Origin: Gamsiella multidivaricata
Taxonomy: Eukaryota; Mortierellomycota; Mortierellomycetes; Mortierellales; Mortierellaceae
Direction: 5' to 3'
NCBI RefSeq assembly: GCF_025024155.1
Contig: NW_026251714.1
Span: 1-64,000 of the forward strand
Length of the DNA: 64,000 nt
How positions within the stretch are numbered: the first letter of the stretch is position 1; the number at the start of each line of letters is the position of its first letter. A program made the translations under genes and the position numbers. This document shows, piece after piece, positions 1 to 12,351 of the stretch. The notes under the pieces were generated by a model that was given only the letters and a program-made list of their open reading frames with translations, was not told where the DNA came from and did no database searches.

Positions 1-47
1 CGAGTAACGCATCCAGGTCATCCTCTATTCCAATGGCACGATTGATT

Positions 48-73
48 TTTTTTTTTTTTTTTAAAAAAAAAAA
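48..73. repeat. T-run followed by A-run
   Basis: About 15 T followed by about 12 A downstream of the armadillo gene. It is self-complementary and could form a hairpin; it may mark a transcript end. Confidence 0.6.
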
Positions 74-102
74 GGTTATGAAAATGCTTCATTGATTTAC
101 GC

Positions 103-2142
103 TCACATAACCCGAACTTTTGGATTATAACAAACATTCAACTTACTGGATCCCCACATCATAACTAGGATATCCATAATGTACTCCTTGGCAGGTAAGA
201 TCTCACTAGCCGCCTTCAGAGGTTTCCGGGATACAGAAGAGAGACCGATGTTGATGACTTGTGCAAACGCTCCAGAGTCAATAAACTGCCGGCGCCATTG
301 CGGGTGCAGTACGAACTCGTGGGCCACGCCGAGTGCCCAATATTTCACATCGTCGTCCTTAGATGCGAGACATTTTGCAAGTCTGAGTCCAATCCCCGCA
401 CTGAGCGCCTGCAGTTGAAACAAAGCTGTAATGCAAAAGGCGGTCAGCACCATACCGTGAACGAAATTCGCGAGCCAAAAATGCTAGTACCATTTTTCAT
501 ATTCATTTTCCTTACGGTCTTGCAGCATCAGAAACTTAAGTGTTCTCAGCACGATTCGTGAAATGTATGATTCCTCCGCTGCCAGCAGCATATTAATGGA
601 TCGACAAAGACCTCGCGTTTCCTTGAAATCATCCAACGCAACTCCTTTGATGGCAAATTCATGCATCAGTCCTAGCGCCCAATACACTAGTTCAAAGTCA
701 TCTATGTTTGAATAAACATCGTTAATGCTTCCGCCGTTTAAATGTTTATATCAATAAAAATTCGCTTAACCTATCCCTTCTTACCGCTACGGATATAGGT
801 CGCAAGGAGGGGTACAATATCGTAGTCGAGAAGTTCTGATAGGTGCCAGCGTACCTCCGCGTCGTCCTCCATTGTCACGATCAGTCGAACCAGCGACTGT
901 AGACATATTTTTGGCATGTTCGCATTGCCAAAGGCCAGCCTTGACATTTCTGCTAGCGTTGGTATAAGTCCCACTCTAATTAGATCATGATGTAGAGCCT
1001 CTATTTCCGAGAAATATGCAACGAGAGATGCAAGGTTACAATACTGACATTTATGATGGATACAGTTTTCAAGTAGGTTATACATACCGCATGCAGCCAA
1101 CTGATGCACTGCCATTAGTGACCAGTATTGGAGCTCATTAGCCGGTTCGACCTTGGCCAGAAAGAGTGAAAGAGGCTCCAAAATCCCGTATTCCACAACC
1201 ATTTTCCGCCGCGATTCTATCACAGACAAGAGAAAGACATATTGAATGGGTCAAGGTAAGGTTGATGGCGAGAAGATTTAGAAGCCGTACAGTTGACAGT
1301 GGCGCCTTGTACCTGAACCAGAAATCAATTCGCATATCGATACAGCGGCGTATCGATGTGATTTTTCCCGGTTCTCTGGGTCTTTCAAGACATTGACAAG
1401 AATCTCCAGCGCTCCGGCTTCAACAAGAGTCGCCCTGTTACTTTCTAGAATGATTGTGATGAGGTACCATGTGGTCAATTGGAGTATTGGTGAGCGCTCG
1501 CAGTTGTTGGTTATATCTACCCATTGGCAACAACAAGCCATACCATTTCGAGTCAATAGCTGCAAGGTCGTAACGCCTTTCCACCTCTCCTCTTCGATAT
1601 CGGATTCCGCTACTGTGTCTAGAATATATCGCAGGTTCGGTTCTAACTGCCACAACATGCTTTAGGAGTGAGTGATAATGCCTAAGAGCTGCATTTCAAG
1701 TGCAATTGACGCCTTCGATGGATGCATACCACGCATTGCCCGACTCAGAAGGATGCGAACGGAGCTATTGGTAGTTGAGAGAACACGTTTAGAACTGCCG
1801 ACTCATAGTCATACTGCCCAGGACGCTCGTAACACTAGCAAGGTTCCCAGCATACCTTCCTTGAAGCACAATGCTATCTGAACGTGCCAGTTTTGCCAAT
1901 GCATCCATGCTAATTTCTGTGTCAAATACGTGAACGTGTAAGCGAAGTCCGTATGAAAGTGAAACAGGCATGCAGTAGGCCATGCGCACGTACTGTCTTC
2001 CACCATGCCGAGAATATTACGCGACTCTGGTGGTTCGCTGTCAAAGAGTGCTGTGGCATGGCGCACTACCGAGTACATCATGAACACGAGCGAGACACCC
2101 GCCGCAAAGTAGACTATCCTGTCGCCATTCAGGTTGGACGCC
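103..2142 (-). CDS. Armadillo-repeat-like protein with N-terminal membrane anchor
   Basis: A multi-exon minus-strand gene. The first exon opens with MASNLNGDRIVYFAAGVSLV, a probable single transmembrane segment, and later exons hold repeated hydrophobic helix pairs typical of armadillo folds (for example 'VEAGALEILVNVLKD', 'VEYGILEPLSLFLAK', 'IRVGLIPTLAEMSRLA', 'DSGAFAQVINIGLS'). Splice joins that keep frame can be followed: donor gtacgt after GMVED, and acceptor gtcggcag before the block TTNSSVRILLSRAMRGM. One join is uncertain: the frame ending LLGIITHS meets a TAA at 1662-1664 just before MLWQLEPNL. It needs either a 51-nt intron with a weak gtcaat donor or a real nonsense change. The last exon ends at the stop at 103. 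Function is not known; an organelle-membrane scaffold is a guess. The gene is divergent from NDC1 across 283 bp. Confidence 0.65.
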
Positions 2143-2425
2143 ATGAAAAATGTTGCTGAAAGTGGTGAAAAGGCGGACTCCGAGTCCCTGGAGGAGGTGT
2201 CACAAAGGAGTGCAACCAACCAAAAGCCACCCTTGGAAGTACTTTTTCAAAGGGCAAACGAACCCATCCCTCGGCCTCTGCATTGCCAACTACAAGACAT
2301 CCTTCACATCGCTGTCGCACCGACTCACTAGACACAATACGGGATCACGGAACCGTGGGAAGCACTGATTCATCGGGATACACATTCAATTGTACTCTCA
2401 GTTGACAACGCGTTCTTACCTTTGA
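2143..2425. promoter_or_regulatory. Divergent intergenic region between the armadillo gene and NDC1
   Basis: This 283-bp gap separates the two start codons and must hold both promoters and 5' leaders. No clear TATA box or repeated motif is visible. Confidence 0.4.
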
Positions 2426-4974
2426 ATGATGTCTTCAGTGGAGATCACACGAAAGAAGCGCGCCCACCGGCCGCTTCACTCGCTTACTTACCGACTTGCC
2501 GCACGAAAGGTCCTGCATGAACGGAGCATCGCAAGCCTCGTATTTGTTCTGGGCTTCTCATACATCGGAGCCTTGTCCTCACAGTTCTCGCAGCTTGGAG
2601 TTTTTGGTAAGAGCCGCGCCCTATCCTGTTACAGATCAACGATATTCAGGAACGCGGCAACATGGATCTGCTTTACTAATCCATTCCCCTCTGTGTATAG
2701 GCTTGTACAGAGGCTTGTTCTCATTGTATACCTTCGCATTGACTAGCGCTTACTTTGTCTTTGGATCCATCCTTGTGGGCGTAAGGAACGCACGCGTACA
2801 AGGCAAGTGGGCACGCTGTACTCATGCTTGGAATAGCAACACGCTGCTGACTGGAGCAACATAAACTGACTATCATGATCGTTGTCCGCCATACAGTCAA
2901 CCCTAGAATGTCGCCCACATACTTTCACGACATCCTGTCAATATTTTCAGATCCACTGTCGTGGGCGCTTCTCAGCTTTTATGTGATCATGGCAAGCAGT
3001 CTCCACGCCTTGATCCTGATTCCCGCCAACATCGCGTTAAAGAACTACAGCGAGATCGTTGTACACATCAGGTGAGGATTACACCCAACTTTTGATACAG
3101 ATTGGAAGACCCATGGTGACCTAGCGATTAACTCTCTATCAACGCTATCTTGTGAAACCCTGGAAAATAGCGAAAAGGGCATCACACAGGTCAACGAGCG
3201 ATACATCTTGACCCGGTCTTTTTCCATTGTCCTTGGACTCGCCTACGGAATCAACCATCTGCTATATCAGAAGGATTGGCTGTCATTCACAGAAGTCCAA
3301 GTATGTTTGGTCATGGTAGACAACAGATATCATTGTAAAGTTGACTGGACTACAGAGACAGCTAACACATTGTCCAACTAATTTTTTTATACTGCAGTTG
3401 AGCACTGTGGAATACATTTTCAGCCACTACTGGAAGGGCGCTGTCAAAAAGTCAGCAAGGTTCGCCTTCAAGCTCACAAGCGCATTCTGGTTCGGCTACA
3501 ACATTTTTCTGAGTCGATTTCTGGTGAACAGTGCTATGCGGCTTGTGGCGGAAGATATTCTCTATCACGCTCCTCAGTACGGGCCCCGCTGGTACAGTAT
3601 TGGGCTAGCCACGCGGCTATATTTCACCTCGTTTTCAATTGCCGTTTTCATGGAATCTATCCACATCCTGTGCGACCAATTCTTGGCCAAGGTATTCGCA
3701 TTTTGGAGCGCATGCATCAAATGCAGGCGAGGCTACTTGACGCTAATACTAATATACTGTCGCTTCTCCTCATTGCGCCTAATAGAAAATGAATATCACG
3801 TCAACATCTGTGGATCCAACTGCCTGCATCGTTACTGGCTTGAAAGTGGACGGGTCCAGCACAACACCAGAATCACTCCTGACTTACCATGCGTACCAAG
3901 AGTTGAATCATATGGCTGGAAATGACCCCGCACGACGATCAGAGATCTTTGCTGAGGCAGCAATGGTGCCATCCGGATGGAAACAGATATCGTCACATTG
4001 CATGGACCTCTTGGCTAAGGCTACCAACCGGATCGACAAATCGTCTTCCAATGCACCTCCTGCTGCTGCTGCGGTGCCGCAGACACTTAACACATCAGTT
4101 CGACGACGTCTCCCAGCGGATAAAGGCGGCGCTTTCGAAACGAACATTTTCCGACCTAGCAAGCACGATCATTTCTTTGACAGTTTCAAGGGGCCAAGCA
4201 CGGAGGAAATCCTGGCTCACTCGAGAATTGAGGCTGACAAGTCGCTGGCAGACGCAAATTCGAGCAAGAGGCCGAACTTGGGAGGATCCAGGGATAGAGT
4301 CGAGCTTGTGGCTTTCCGCTGGATAAGCAAGAGCCTCCAGGATCAGGTGTTCAAATATCCAGAATTGCAAAAACAGCTCAGCAGTATTCCCAACCCAGCA
4401 CTCTTTTACGCGACCGAGGACTTTCAGCTGACAGTTTGGTCATTCCAGAGTAAGCGACTTTTGATGTCTGCCGTATACAGCAGCCGTGATAACCGATCTT
4501 ACGCACGGAGGTTAACATGCTGAATTTCTTTGCTTAGGCCTGGCTCGGTTAGTGGTAGCTTCTTACAGCGAGGATCGTTGCGGGGTCGTGCAGAAGGATA
4601 TTCCCAAGGTTCTGGAGACGATGCTTGGACTGCTGATGTCGCTGGAGTTCTTTCTGGTGACAGAAGGAAGATTGGAGAAGTTCGTGTCTGGTCCTTATTC
4701 TGCACATGTGGATGCTCAGAAAGTGGTCAACAGCCGTTCTATTGCTTTAGTCCAAGGTATGTCTGACATGCCATTGTCAAGCCATTTTTATGGAGTATTA
4801 GCCAGCGTAGGAACTGACAATTGATATTTCTTAATTGATTTTGCTATGTTCTATCCAGCCCTCAAGGTATCGATTTACCAGATCGTGATCACATTCAGGG
4901 AGCATCTGGGCGAATTCGTACTGGCGGCAGCATATGCAGACCGCTTGAAGCACTTTATCGAGTTTGATGACTAG
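2426..4974 (+). CDS. NDC1: Nucleoporin NDC1 (nuclear pore / spindle-pole membrane protein)
   Basis: Ndc1 is an integral membrane nucleoporin that anchors nuclear pore complexes and, in fungi, spindle pole bodies in the nuclear envelope. The start MMSSVEITRKKRAHR is followed by several hydrophobic helices spread over short exons (SIASLVFVLGFSYIGALSS, LSWALLSFYVIMASSLHALI). The central block SPESLLTYHAYQELNHMA is equivalent to the conserved Ndc1 segment where residues after the last helix lead into the cytosolic domain. The C-terminal half carries LVVASYSEDRCGVVQKDIP and ends ADRLKHFIEFDD, stop 4972-4974. A Pro/Ala-rich linker (NAPPAAAAVPQ) is disordered. At least six introns are needed. AATAAA lies at 4994-4999. 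Identification rests on membrane topology and the conserved C-terminal motifs. Confidence 0.8.
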
Positions 4975-5483
4975 CGTGCTAGAGAGCGCCTTTAATAAAC
5001 CATTTTACTAGACAACAAATAAAGGCTGTAGGCTGTGGCCTGTGGACTATGCTGGTAGAATAAAATAGAGTTCATGTGGGTCCATGAATGTAGGCTCTCA
5101 TCATTATCCTTCGGAGATGCGATCCCTCTTCTTTTCTTGGCATCGACAGATTTGTTTGCTCTCGACTTTGCTCTCTATTTTTCTTCCTCTCTTTTCTTCC
5201 TTCTTTCCACATCTACTGTTCGACTCTACATCGCCACATCGCCCTCGCCAGCACACTTCTCGTCTCATCCCGTCAAGGAACCGCTTCAGGAACAGGATTT
5301 TGGGCATTTCAGGGATTGACGTTTCACAAGAAGACCGTTACCCCCACAAAAAGAAGACTCCTTTGTGTCCCATTCTCCCCTCTTTCATTTCATTTCGTTC
5401 TTTTTTTACTCTCCTCCTCCTTTGCGTCTCCTTCTTCTTGTGAGGAACCGATTTCATCTCTCGACTCCATCTGTAATACAACC
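4975..5483 (+). promoter_or_regulatory. Promoter and CT-rich 5' leader of the EHD gene
   Basis: No gene is seen. From about 5110 to 5470 the plus strand is strongly pyrimidine-rich (many CTCTTTTC-type runs), the usual look of a fungal core promoter or leader, directly before the EHD start codon. Confidence 0.45.
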
Positions 5484-7524
5484 ATGGGATACCCAGACGA
5501 AAAGAAAAAGAGCTCAGGATCCTACACCAGTGGATACCCCAGGGCGGACCACGACAACGAGTCCTCCCATGACAATTACCAGGACGACCTAAGGAGACAT
5601 TCCTCACGACCCTCCTCTGCAGGATACAGTGCTGGCTCGCCCATGTTGAACAGGGCATCGACCTCCTCCAGTGCGGGGCCTCCTCTGCCCTCAAGGCAGC
5701 CATCGACCATTCATCGCAGTGTCACCAGTAACAAATCCTCTATTGGCATCAGTCGAAACTTTGCGACAATCAAGGATGATTATAGAGAGGTCTATAGGGA
5801 TCTGACACAGATCTACAAGCGCAAAATTCGACCATTGGAGACGACCTACAACTTTGAGGGCTTTCATTCTGCACCATTGACGGACAGCGATATTCTGGCG
5901 AAGCCCATGGTACTCTTGCTGGGGCAATACAGCACAGTAAGTTGTGTCGCAGAACAGTGACAATATACCTCACAGCGAAGCTGTGTGTGACCAAGGACAC
6001 AAGGATTCTAACGGCTTGTCTCCTTGTATATCATTTTAGGGCAAGACAACGTTTATCAAACATCTGATTGAGTCCGACTATCCTGGATCTCATATTGGAG
6101 TGGAGCCAACGGTAAGAGATAGCTACAACTTACGGACTGTTACTCGAAAGTCTCCATCGTATTGCTTGGTCCGATTTCTCACTCGCCATCTTCCTCTTGA
6201 CACCCACAACTAGACTGATCGATTCGTGGCGGTGATGAATGGGTCAGAACCTCGAGTGATCCCGGGAAATGCGGCAGCAGTGTCCGCAGACCTACCTTTC
6301 CGAGGACTCGACCGATTTGGACAAGCATTCCTGACCCGCTTTCAGGTCTCACAGTGCCCCAACACCTTGCTCGAGAACATGACCCTGATCGACACTCCCG
6401 GTATTTTGGCCGGTGACAAGCAGAGAGTCGAGCGTGGCTACGATTTCACAAAGACGATCGAGTGGTTTGCACAACGGTCGGATCTGATCCTCCTATTCTT
6501 TGACTCCCACAAGCTGGATATTTCGGACGAGTTTAAGAGCTCGATCTTTGCGCTTAAAGGACAGGAGGAGAAAGTCCGTGTCATCCTCAACAAGAGCGAC
6601 ATGGTAGATCAACAGCAGTTGATGAGGGTCTACGGCGCACTAATGTGGTCCCTGGGCAAGGTGATCCAGACGCCCGAAGTCATGAGGGTGTATCTGGGAT
6701 CGTTTTGGTTGATTAAACCTCCCAACGTGTTCGAGGACTGCCGAGCGCTTTTGGAGAAGGAACAAGCGGATCTGCTCAAGGACCTCAGAGAGCTGCCACG
6801 GAACGCCGCTGTACGAAAGGTTAATGAAATAGTGAAGCGTGCAAGACTGGCAAGAGTCCATGCCTATATTATTGGACACCTTCGTAAGGAGATGCCGGCG
6901 GTCTTTGGCAAGAAGTCGCGTCAACGTGAGCTCATCAATGGTCTGCAGGGCGAGTTCTTGAAGGTCCAACAGATCTATAGCGTTCCAGTTGGCGATTTTC
7001 CCAACGTCGCAGCATTCCGACAGTGTCTCGAGGCCTACAAGTTTGAGAACTTTGCCAAGATAAGTTCACCGATACTCACTGTGGCCGAGGAAGCTCTTTC
7101 GGTTGATCTGCCAAAGATCATGTCACGGTTCCCGCATCAGGTGAACCCAGTGTTGGAGCTGTCGCAGAAGAACCCATTCCTGGGCCCACAAGAGCCCTTT
7201 AATGGGCTTAATACCAACGCCAACAGTGACATCCCTCCCGGCTACTGGCATTTCTCCTCAGTTGATAAGGCGAGTGCTTGTCCCGTCTTCCAGTCCCTGA
7301 ACCCGATCGAGGGCAAGATCAACGGCTCGACAGCCAAACCGTATTTGATGGGCACAGGTTTATCTGTGGAGGCGTTGGCCAAGATCTGGACACTAGCGGA
7401 TTGGACGTGCGATGGCTATCTGAGCGAGGACGAATTTGCAGTGGCACTGCATTTGGTCCGCGCAGTCGAAAGCGGAGGCGAAAGTATTTTGCCTGCTTCG
7501 CTACCCGAAACTATGCTCCCTTAA
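5484..7524 (+). CDS. EHD: EHD-family dynamin-like ATPase with C-terminal EH domain
   Basis: EHD proteins bind ATP, oligomerise on membranes and tubulate or cut endocytic-recycling carriers. Three exons (5484-5936, 6040-6111, 6214-7524) join in frame to a protein of about 611 residues. Residues 1-90 are a Ser/Pro/Gly-rich extension not found in animal EHDs. The EHD_N helix (YREVYRDLTQIYKRKIRPLE) follows near residue 100, then the P-loop GQYSTGKTT (about 147-155, split by intron 1), DTPGIL (about 235) and NKSD (about 302). The C-terminal EH domain (about 515-600) keeps an EF-hand-like loop, DWTCDGYLSEDEF. C-terminal placement of the EH domain matches animal EHDs rather than plant ones. The gene converges on the acyl-CoA oxidase gene 165 bp away. 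Confidence 0.92.
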
Positions 7525-7689
7525 TCCATATTACAAGACCGTTAATAATAAAGACACATCCGTATTGCATCTCGTTAACATATATACCGTTGTCTTTTGT
7601 CAACAGATACATATAGTATTGATTGTCTTTTGTTAAAAAGGAATTTAACTCTTTCGGATTTTTATTACACGATAAATACACTCATTTCC

Positions 7690-10202
7690 TCACAGCTTGG
7701 GAGCGGCAACGCCATTGAGGCGGCGGCCTTCGGCAAGGACGTCCTTCATGACCTCATCAAATCCCAAGACACCTCCGTTCTTGCCCTTCTCCGCGATGGT
7801 CATTCCATACTTTGCCCATTCGTACAAGGACTCGTACACGCGTCCGTCATACCGACCGATGGCCGAGTTGAGCTGGTTGTCCGAGATATCGAATGCATCG
7901 ACCAATCCAATCAGCTCATATCTCAACAAGTCGATCAACTGAGCACGACGCTCTCTGCACCAAACGAGCTGCTCTCTCGAGACATATCCGTCCTCGACAA
8001 AATCGCCTGCCTGCTCCAAAAGACGATGGATACCGTGAAGTTCGCAAAGCATCTTCAGGACAGGAAGGTAACCCTTGCTGGAATCACCGCCCTGCTCACG
8101 AATGGCCTGCTCCCCCTTTTGGATGGCCTCGTAAAAGTTGCGGACCAACATGCCTTCGCCGTGCGTCCTGGACAGCTCGACCATGCGGACCTGGGACTTT
8201 GCCATCGCCTCCTCTCCGCCACCATCCTTGAGGATACGCGCGACGACCTCCTGAAGAACACGCGCCTCACGGTGCCAGAAGGCGGTAATTAAGGCATCAC
8301 CAGTAACGGGCTTTCCTGGCGCGATTGTCGAGGACTCCTGGTCGAGGACACGTTCGCCGCCTTGAAGAGCGTTCCTTAATCCAGCAGGGACAGCAGATAA
8401 GTCCTTGGTCTTAAGAGTTTGGAGGACAGTTTTGAGTAACCAGCGAGATGTCTGGAGGTGAAGAATGGTGTTCTCACCTACATGCATAAATACAGAGCGA
8501 TTCATATGTCAGTTAATAAGACAAATAAAATGGTTAGTGCCATAGCATGTCATTGGATTGTCATCGTACGCGTGCGCTTTACCTTCCACAGTGACATCCT
8601 GAAGTGTTGTTGTCAAGATGTCGACGATACCGCCGCACCATGCAAAGCCATGTCCTCCGCAGGCACGTCTAGTGTCCTCCATCTGAGCTGTGGCCAAATC
8701 GGAAGTCAGGGCCTTCAATCCTGAGGAGGTCGCATGCACCTCAGCCATAAGACCGACCTCGCCCTGGATCACATTCTTCAAGTTGCGACGGTGAAGCTCT
8801 GTCATGACACGACCGGTCATCAACATAGCGTAGCTAAGGGCCAATGAGGTTGTCAAACGGAAGCGCTGCATTCCATGATCAATAACCTTGACCTCCTGTC
8901 CCTGCTGTGATGGGAGTCGATCACCGCCCTGGAGTCGGACCATCGAGTAGCGGATAGCGATCGTCAAGGTCTGACCCAGCGCAAATCCAGCATTCCTAAC
9001 AATATTGGCACGAATCGCCACCATGGTCGAATAGTTCATCTTGGCGTTCTTGGCGGGTTCGTACTTGCCCTCCCGAGTGACCCTGGAGTTTCGCATCATC
9101 ATCTGGTCCCTAGGGATACGGACCTTGTGGACCCTCATGAAGCCGTTGTCGATCGTGTTGAATCCAATCTTGCTACCGAGGTTACCCAGTTCGATACCGG
9201 GCATAGAATCATGGGTACCGGGAGCACGGATCTGGAGCAAGAATGGATGGACACCATAGTCCTTTCCGTGAAGAATCAGACGCGCGTAGATGGCGCAGTG
9301 CGTGCTTGTCTGGGCCAGAGCACCAGGCCACCACTTCATCGAGTTGATGGTGGGGGTATCGATCTCGAACTCGTCAGTCTCAGGAATGAACGTGGCCGTG
9401 GTCTCCAGCTTTCTCAAGTTGCTTCCGTGGGCCAACTCCGTCTGGGCATAGCTATCCGACCAATGAAGAGGGATGAGGTATTTGTCAATACAATTTGATT
9501 CAAAGAGTAACAAGACCATATCCTGCCATGTGTTGTATTCGTAGACATACCATCCAAAGATCTCATAGTTCTCAGCTCTGTGATGCATGTATGGAGACGA
9601 CGGATTGGGTTAGTTGTGTCGGCAAACCACTTTAGTGGGGCATTGGATTCCACTGGGACACTGGAAAGATTTGTACCTTGGGAGCCAGACCTTTTGCTGT
9701 TCATCCGTAAGCTGTGTTCTGAGCGTGGGGATAAACAGGGCTTCATGCTGCATATATATATTGAGATACATGATCATGAAGAGAGGGAACATGCCTTGTC
9801 AGCAACAATGGTGGTGCACACAAGAGATCGTACGATCAGATTCAGATAGCGGCTGGACAGGATTAGACTTACCAGGAACTGAGGAGTTGAGTCGCCGACC
9901 ATCATCATGGCGATCAACATATCTTCTTCAGACCACTTGTTCTTCTTTCGCATCTCGACCAGCTTGGCAGCCTTTTCGAGTGAGCGCACGTAGAGGCGCT
10001 CGCGGCTCAGGAAGGGTTTGTCGGCATTGGAGAAGACGGGGTCCTGCTCAATTTGCGCACGGATGTGACGCTGTTTGTCGAGGTTGGCACCGTGCAGGAA
10101 CTGGGTCAGGGTCTCGACGTTGAAGGAGACCAAGGCACGCTCGGCGCTCAGGCTCGGGTTGACCTTTGAGGGGTCGGCCAGGGGAGGGACGAAAGGAGGC
10201 AT
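7690..10202 (-). CDS. POX1: Acyl-CoA oxidase (peroxisomal beta-oxidation, first step)
   Basis: This FAD enzyme oxidises acyl-CoA to trans-2-enoyl-CoA with release of hydrogen peroxide in peroxisomes. The start MPPFVPPLADPSKVNPSLSA at 10202 is followed by the acyl-CoA oxidase N-terminal helical domain. The middle region has TELAHGSNL (usually TELGHGSN, so G to A here) and NSMKWWPGALAQTSTHC. The C-terminal half has TRRACGGHGFAWCGG, the conserved flavin/active-site block. The protein ends VAAPKL, and PKL is an accepted variant of the PTS1 peroxisomal signal. About four introns lie at roughly 8490-8590 and 9590-9880. Length of about 690 residues is normal for the family. It is convergent with the EHD gene. 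Confidence 0.93.
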
Positions 10203-11172
10203 GACGAGTTGAACCTAGTTTGTGAGTTTGGATGAAGGGATGAAGGAGGGGATGAATGGAAGATTCGGATGGGGAGAGGTGATGTGGAGAGGCGATGAGG
10301 AGAGGCAATGGGGTGGAGAGGAAAGAAAGAGGGGAGGACAAGGTGCCGGATGGGATATGTGATATGTGATATGTCTGTGTCCACTCGAACGAGTTCGCAC
10401 TTCGCAGGAACGAGCTCACACTTCCAGGAACGTGTGGAGAGACTGAGAGGACCGATCCTCTTCCCCGCACGATCGATCACGGGCCAATGGGGAAATCTGC
10501 TTCCGCCTGCCCGGTCGGGGATCTGAGTGGTGGAGGCAATCCGGAGGATGTCAATAATTTCAATTGGGTCATCGCAGCTTACAACCACTGAGGAAACTTC
10601 GATCGCAGCAACCGCACAGCGAGTGTAAGATGCAATAAACATCCGTACGAAGGATATGGTAGATCATTAGAGATGTCCAAATCGGGAAGACTACAGCCTA
10701 CGCGACGCGACGCGACGTGAACTCGCAAAAAAAAAGCGGACAGGGAACGTCGCTGTGCTGATAGTGCTAATGCTGATTCACTGTTTATTTACGCGTCATA
10801 TGGTGAAAACCACATGGCGGGTGCGACACGACTCTTTACCGCCGACCATTGATTATCTTTGTGTGAAAAAGCGGTGGATCTATAATGGAATGTGCATCAT
10901 AGCTTGTAAGAATGGCAATGTCCACATCCAGCCGCTACAGCGAACATACGAAGAGCCTCCCCTTTTTTTTCTTACTTTCAAGTGCTCTACTTTGTCCACT
11001 ATCCTTTCAAAAAGCACTCTCACCTTCATCACATACGGGAGAGCTGTGTGTACCGCATTATTATATTCTCTGCCCCTCCAACATAGAGACACGTCGAACA
11101 TAGTATTCTTTTTTTTTATTCATCAAAGTATCCGTCACTGCCACTTCTACTGCCAACGAAAACGCGCCAAGG
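10203..11172. other. Intergenic region upstream of acyl-CoA oxidase
   Basis: No supported gene. It holds the acyl-CoA oxidase promoter, a three-unit GATATGT tandem repeat near 10350-10374, two imperfect copies of a GAACGAGYTCRCACTT block near 10385-10425, and a CGACG repeat at about 10698-10713. Open frames here are composition shadows. Confidence 0.4.
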
Positions 11173-11729
11173 ATGACACAAGAAGCGACTGGCGCTCCTA
11201 TCGAGAGTTACCAAGAAGCGCTCACTAGCACAGCCCAAGAAGCATCCTCTGCCGTAGTCCGAGAACCTTGAGAGAGCCGCGCTGCCGTGGGCCTTACCGA
11301 GAATCCGATCTCCTCTGCACGCGAACAGAAGAAGAGGGCGCACCCTACCGATAGAAGGTATGCGTACATCAAAATAAGTTGAGTATGCAATGTGTCCTCA
11401 AAGAGATATTCATATTCGCTGCATTTTGTTAGAATGGTGTCAGCAAAAAACAAGGGTCCTAGGCGGGGGATCATCCACAGCGTACCGTCAACTTGAACGC
11501 AGGCAAAAGCGCCAGCCTAGTTATTCAGATATTGATCAGGACTTTCAGCGCACAACAACACGCTATCAGACTAATGCCCTGGATGCGCTACTAGACCGTA
11601 GTAAGGCGTGGCATTCCCTTGTTCCCTTGGTAAAGCCAGGACGCCTCCTTCCTTCCTTCCTTCCTTAACCCCCCATCCCTGACAACAAAGAAGTTGCCAA
11701 AACAAGAAGATATAGAAGACAATGTATAG
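11173..11729 (+). CDS. Predicted small spliced gene, unknown protein
   Basis: I do not recognise the product. ATG at 11173 opens a coding-like stretch MTQEATGAPIESYQEALTST. A TGA at 11269 falls inside a possible 75-nt in-phase intron (11254-11328, gtagtc...gaacag). The next exon ends at a gtatgc donor at 11358. A second coding-like block (YSDIDQDFQRTTTRYQTNAL, then LDALLDRSKAWHSLVPL) ends at a gtaaag donor (11630). It joins in phase across a 61-nt intron, whose CTTC repeat serves as pyrimidine tract, to KLPKQEDIEDNV and a stop at 11727-11729. The join between 11358 and the second block is ambiguous: acceptors at 11431 and near 11452 give different frames. It may be a real fast-evolving gene or a decaying one. 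Confidence 0.4.
11647..11666. repeat. CTTC microsatellite
   Basis: About five CTTC units lie inside the predicted last intron of the 11173 gene and precede the run TTAACCCCCC. Confidence 0.7.
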
Positions 11730-12351
11730 AAATCAATCGGGCCTTCTTGAGTGGGACTGATGGTTGCGTCGCTGTGAAGCAGCCTCAGTGCCACTACCTT
11801 CACCAAGCTTTATGGTCATCAGAGCTGGTTGTCGTGCAGCAGCGACGTCCTGTCTCTAACTGGTAATAGGCACAAATGCGTCTGCATGCCATGTAACAAA
11901 TGCTAGAAGACATGTTGCTTCGTACGCGCCGCTGCTCGATACTCTTTTCATCAGCAGAGAGACTAGCTGCTTAAGCGATTCAAGTCCACTAACGGTTACA
12001 GACCGAAGAAAAAAGCCAGGAGAGTGCAGTTTAATGTTGAATCGCTACCATTTCCACTCAGGTTGACCTTCGTTGAGTCTAAAGACTGCCCAAAGGGGTC
12101 GGAGACCATTGATATTTTGGGTTATCAAATATTCACAATGGCAATGGCATGTGTGCGGAAAAGAAAAGGAAAACGCCACTCCTTTTTCTGCGGTTGACAC
12201 AGCTCCACCACTCATTTCTCTTTTCTTCCCTGTTCACATTCCTTACATACACACGCATATCTGCACATACCACTTGGCAACAGCAACTCAGCATCAACAT
12301 TGCCCAGTACTTTCCTACACTTCCTTTGCATTGTCCCCTCCACTACGACCG
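11730..12351 (+). promoter_or_regulatory. ATG3 upstream region
   Basis: No gene is seen. The last 150 bases are CT- and CA-rich (ACACACGCATATC...), typical of the leader of the following gene. The frame is open before the ATG3 start but has no homology-like content. Confidence 0.35.

Noticed and set aside
7597..8292. 231-codon plus-strand frame
   Set aside because: Antisense to the conserved 3' exon of acyl-CoA oxidase and without its own motifs.
10048..10642. Overlapping minus-strand frames of 140-164 codons
   Set aside because: Low-complexity promoter sequence (CT-rich on the minus strand) upstream of acyl-CoA oxidase; no domain and no splice support.
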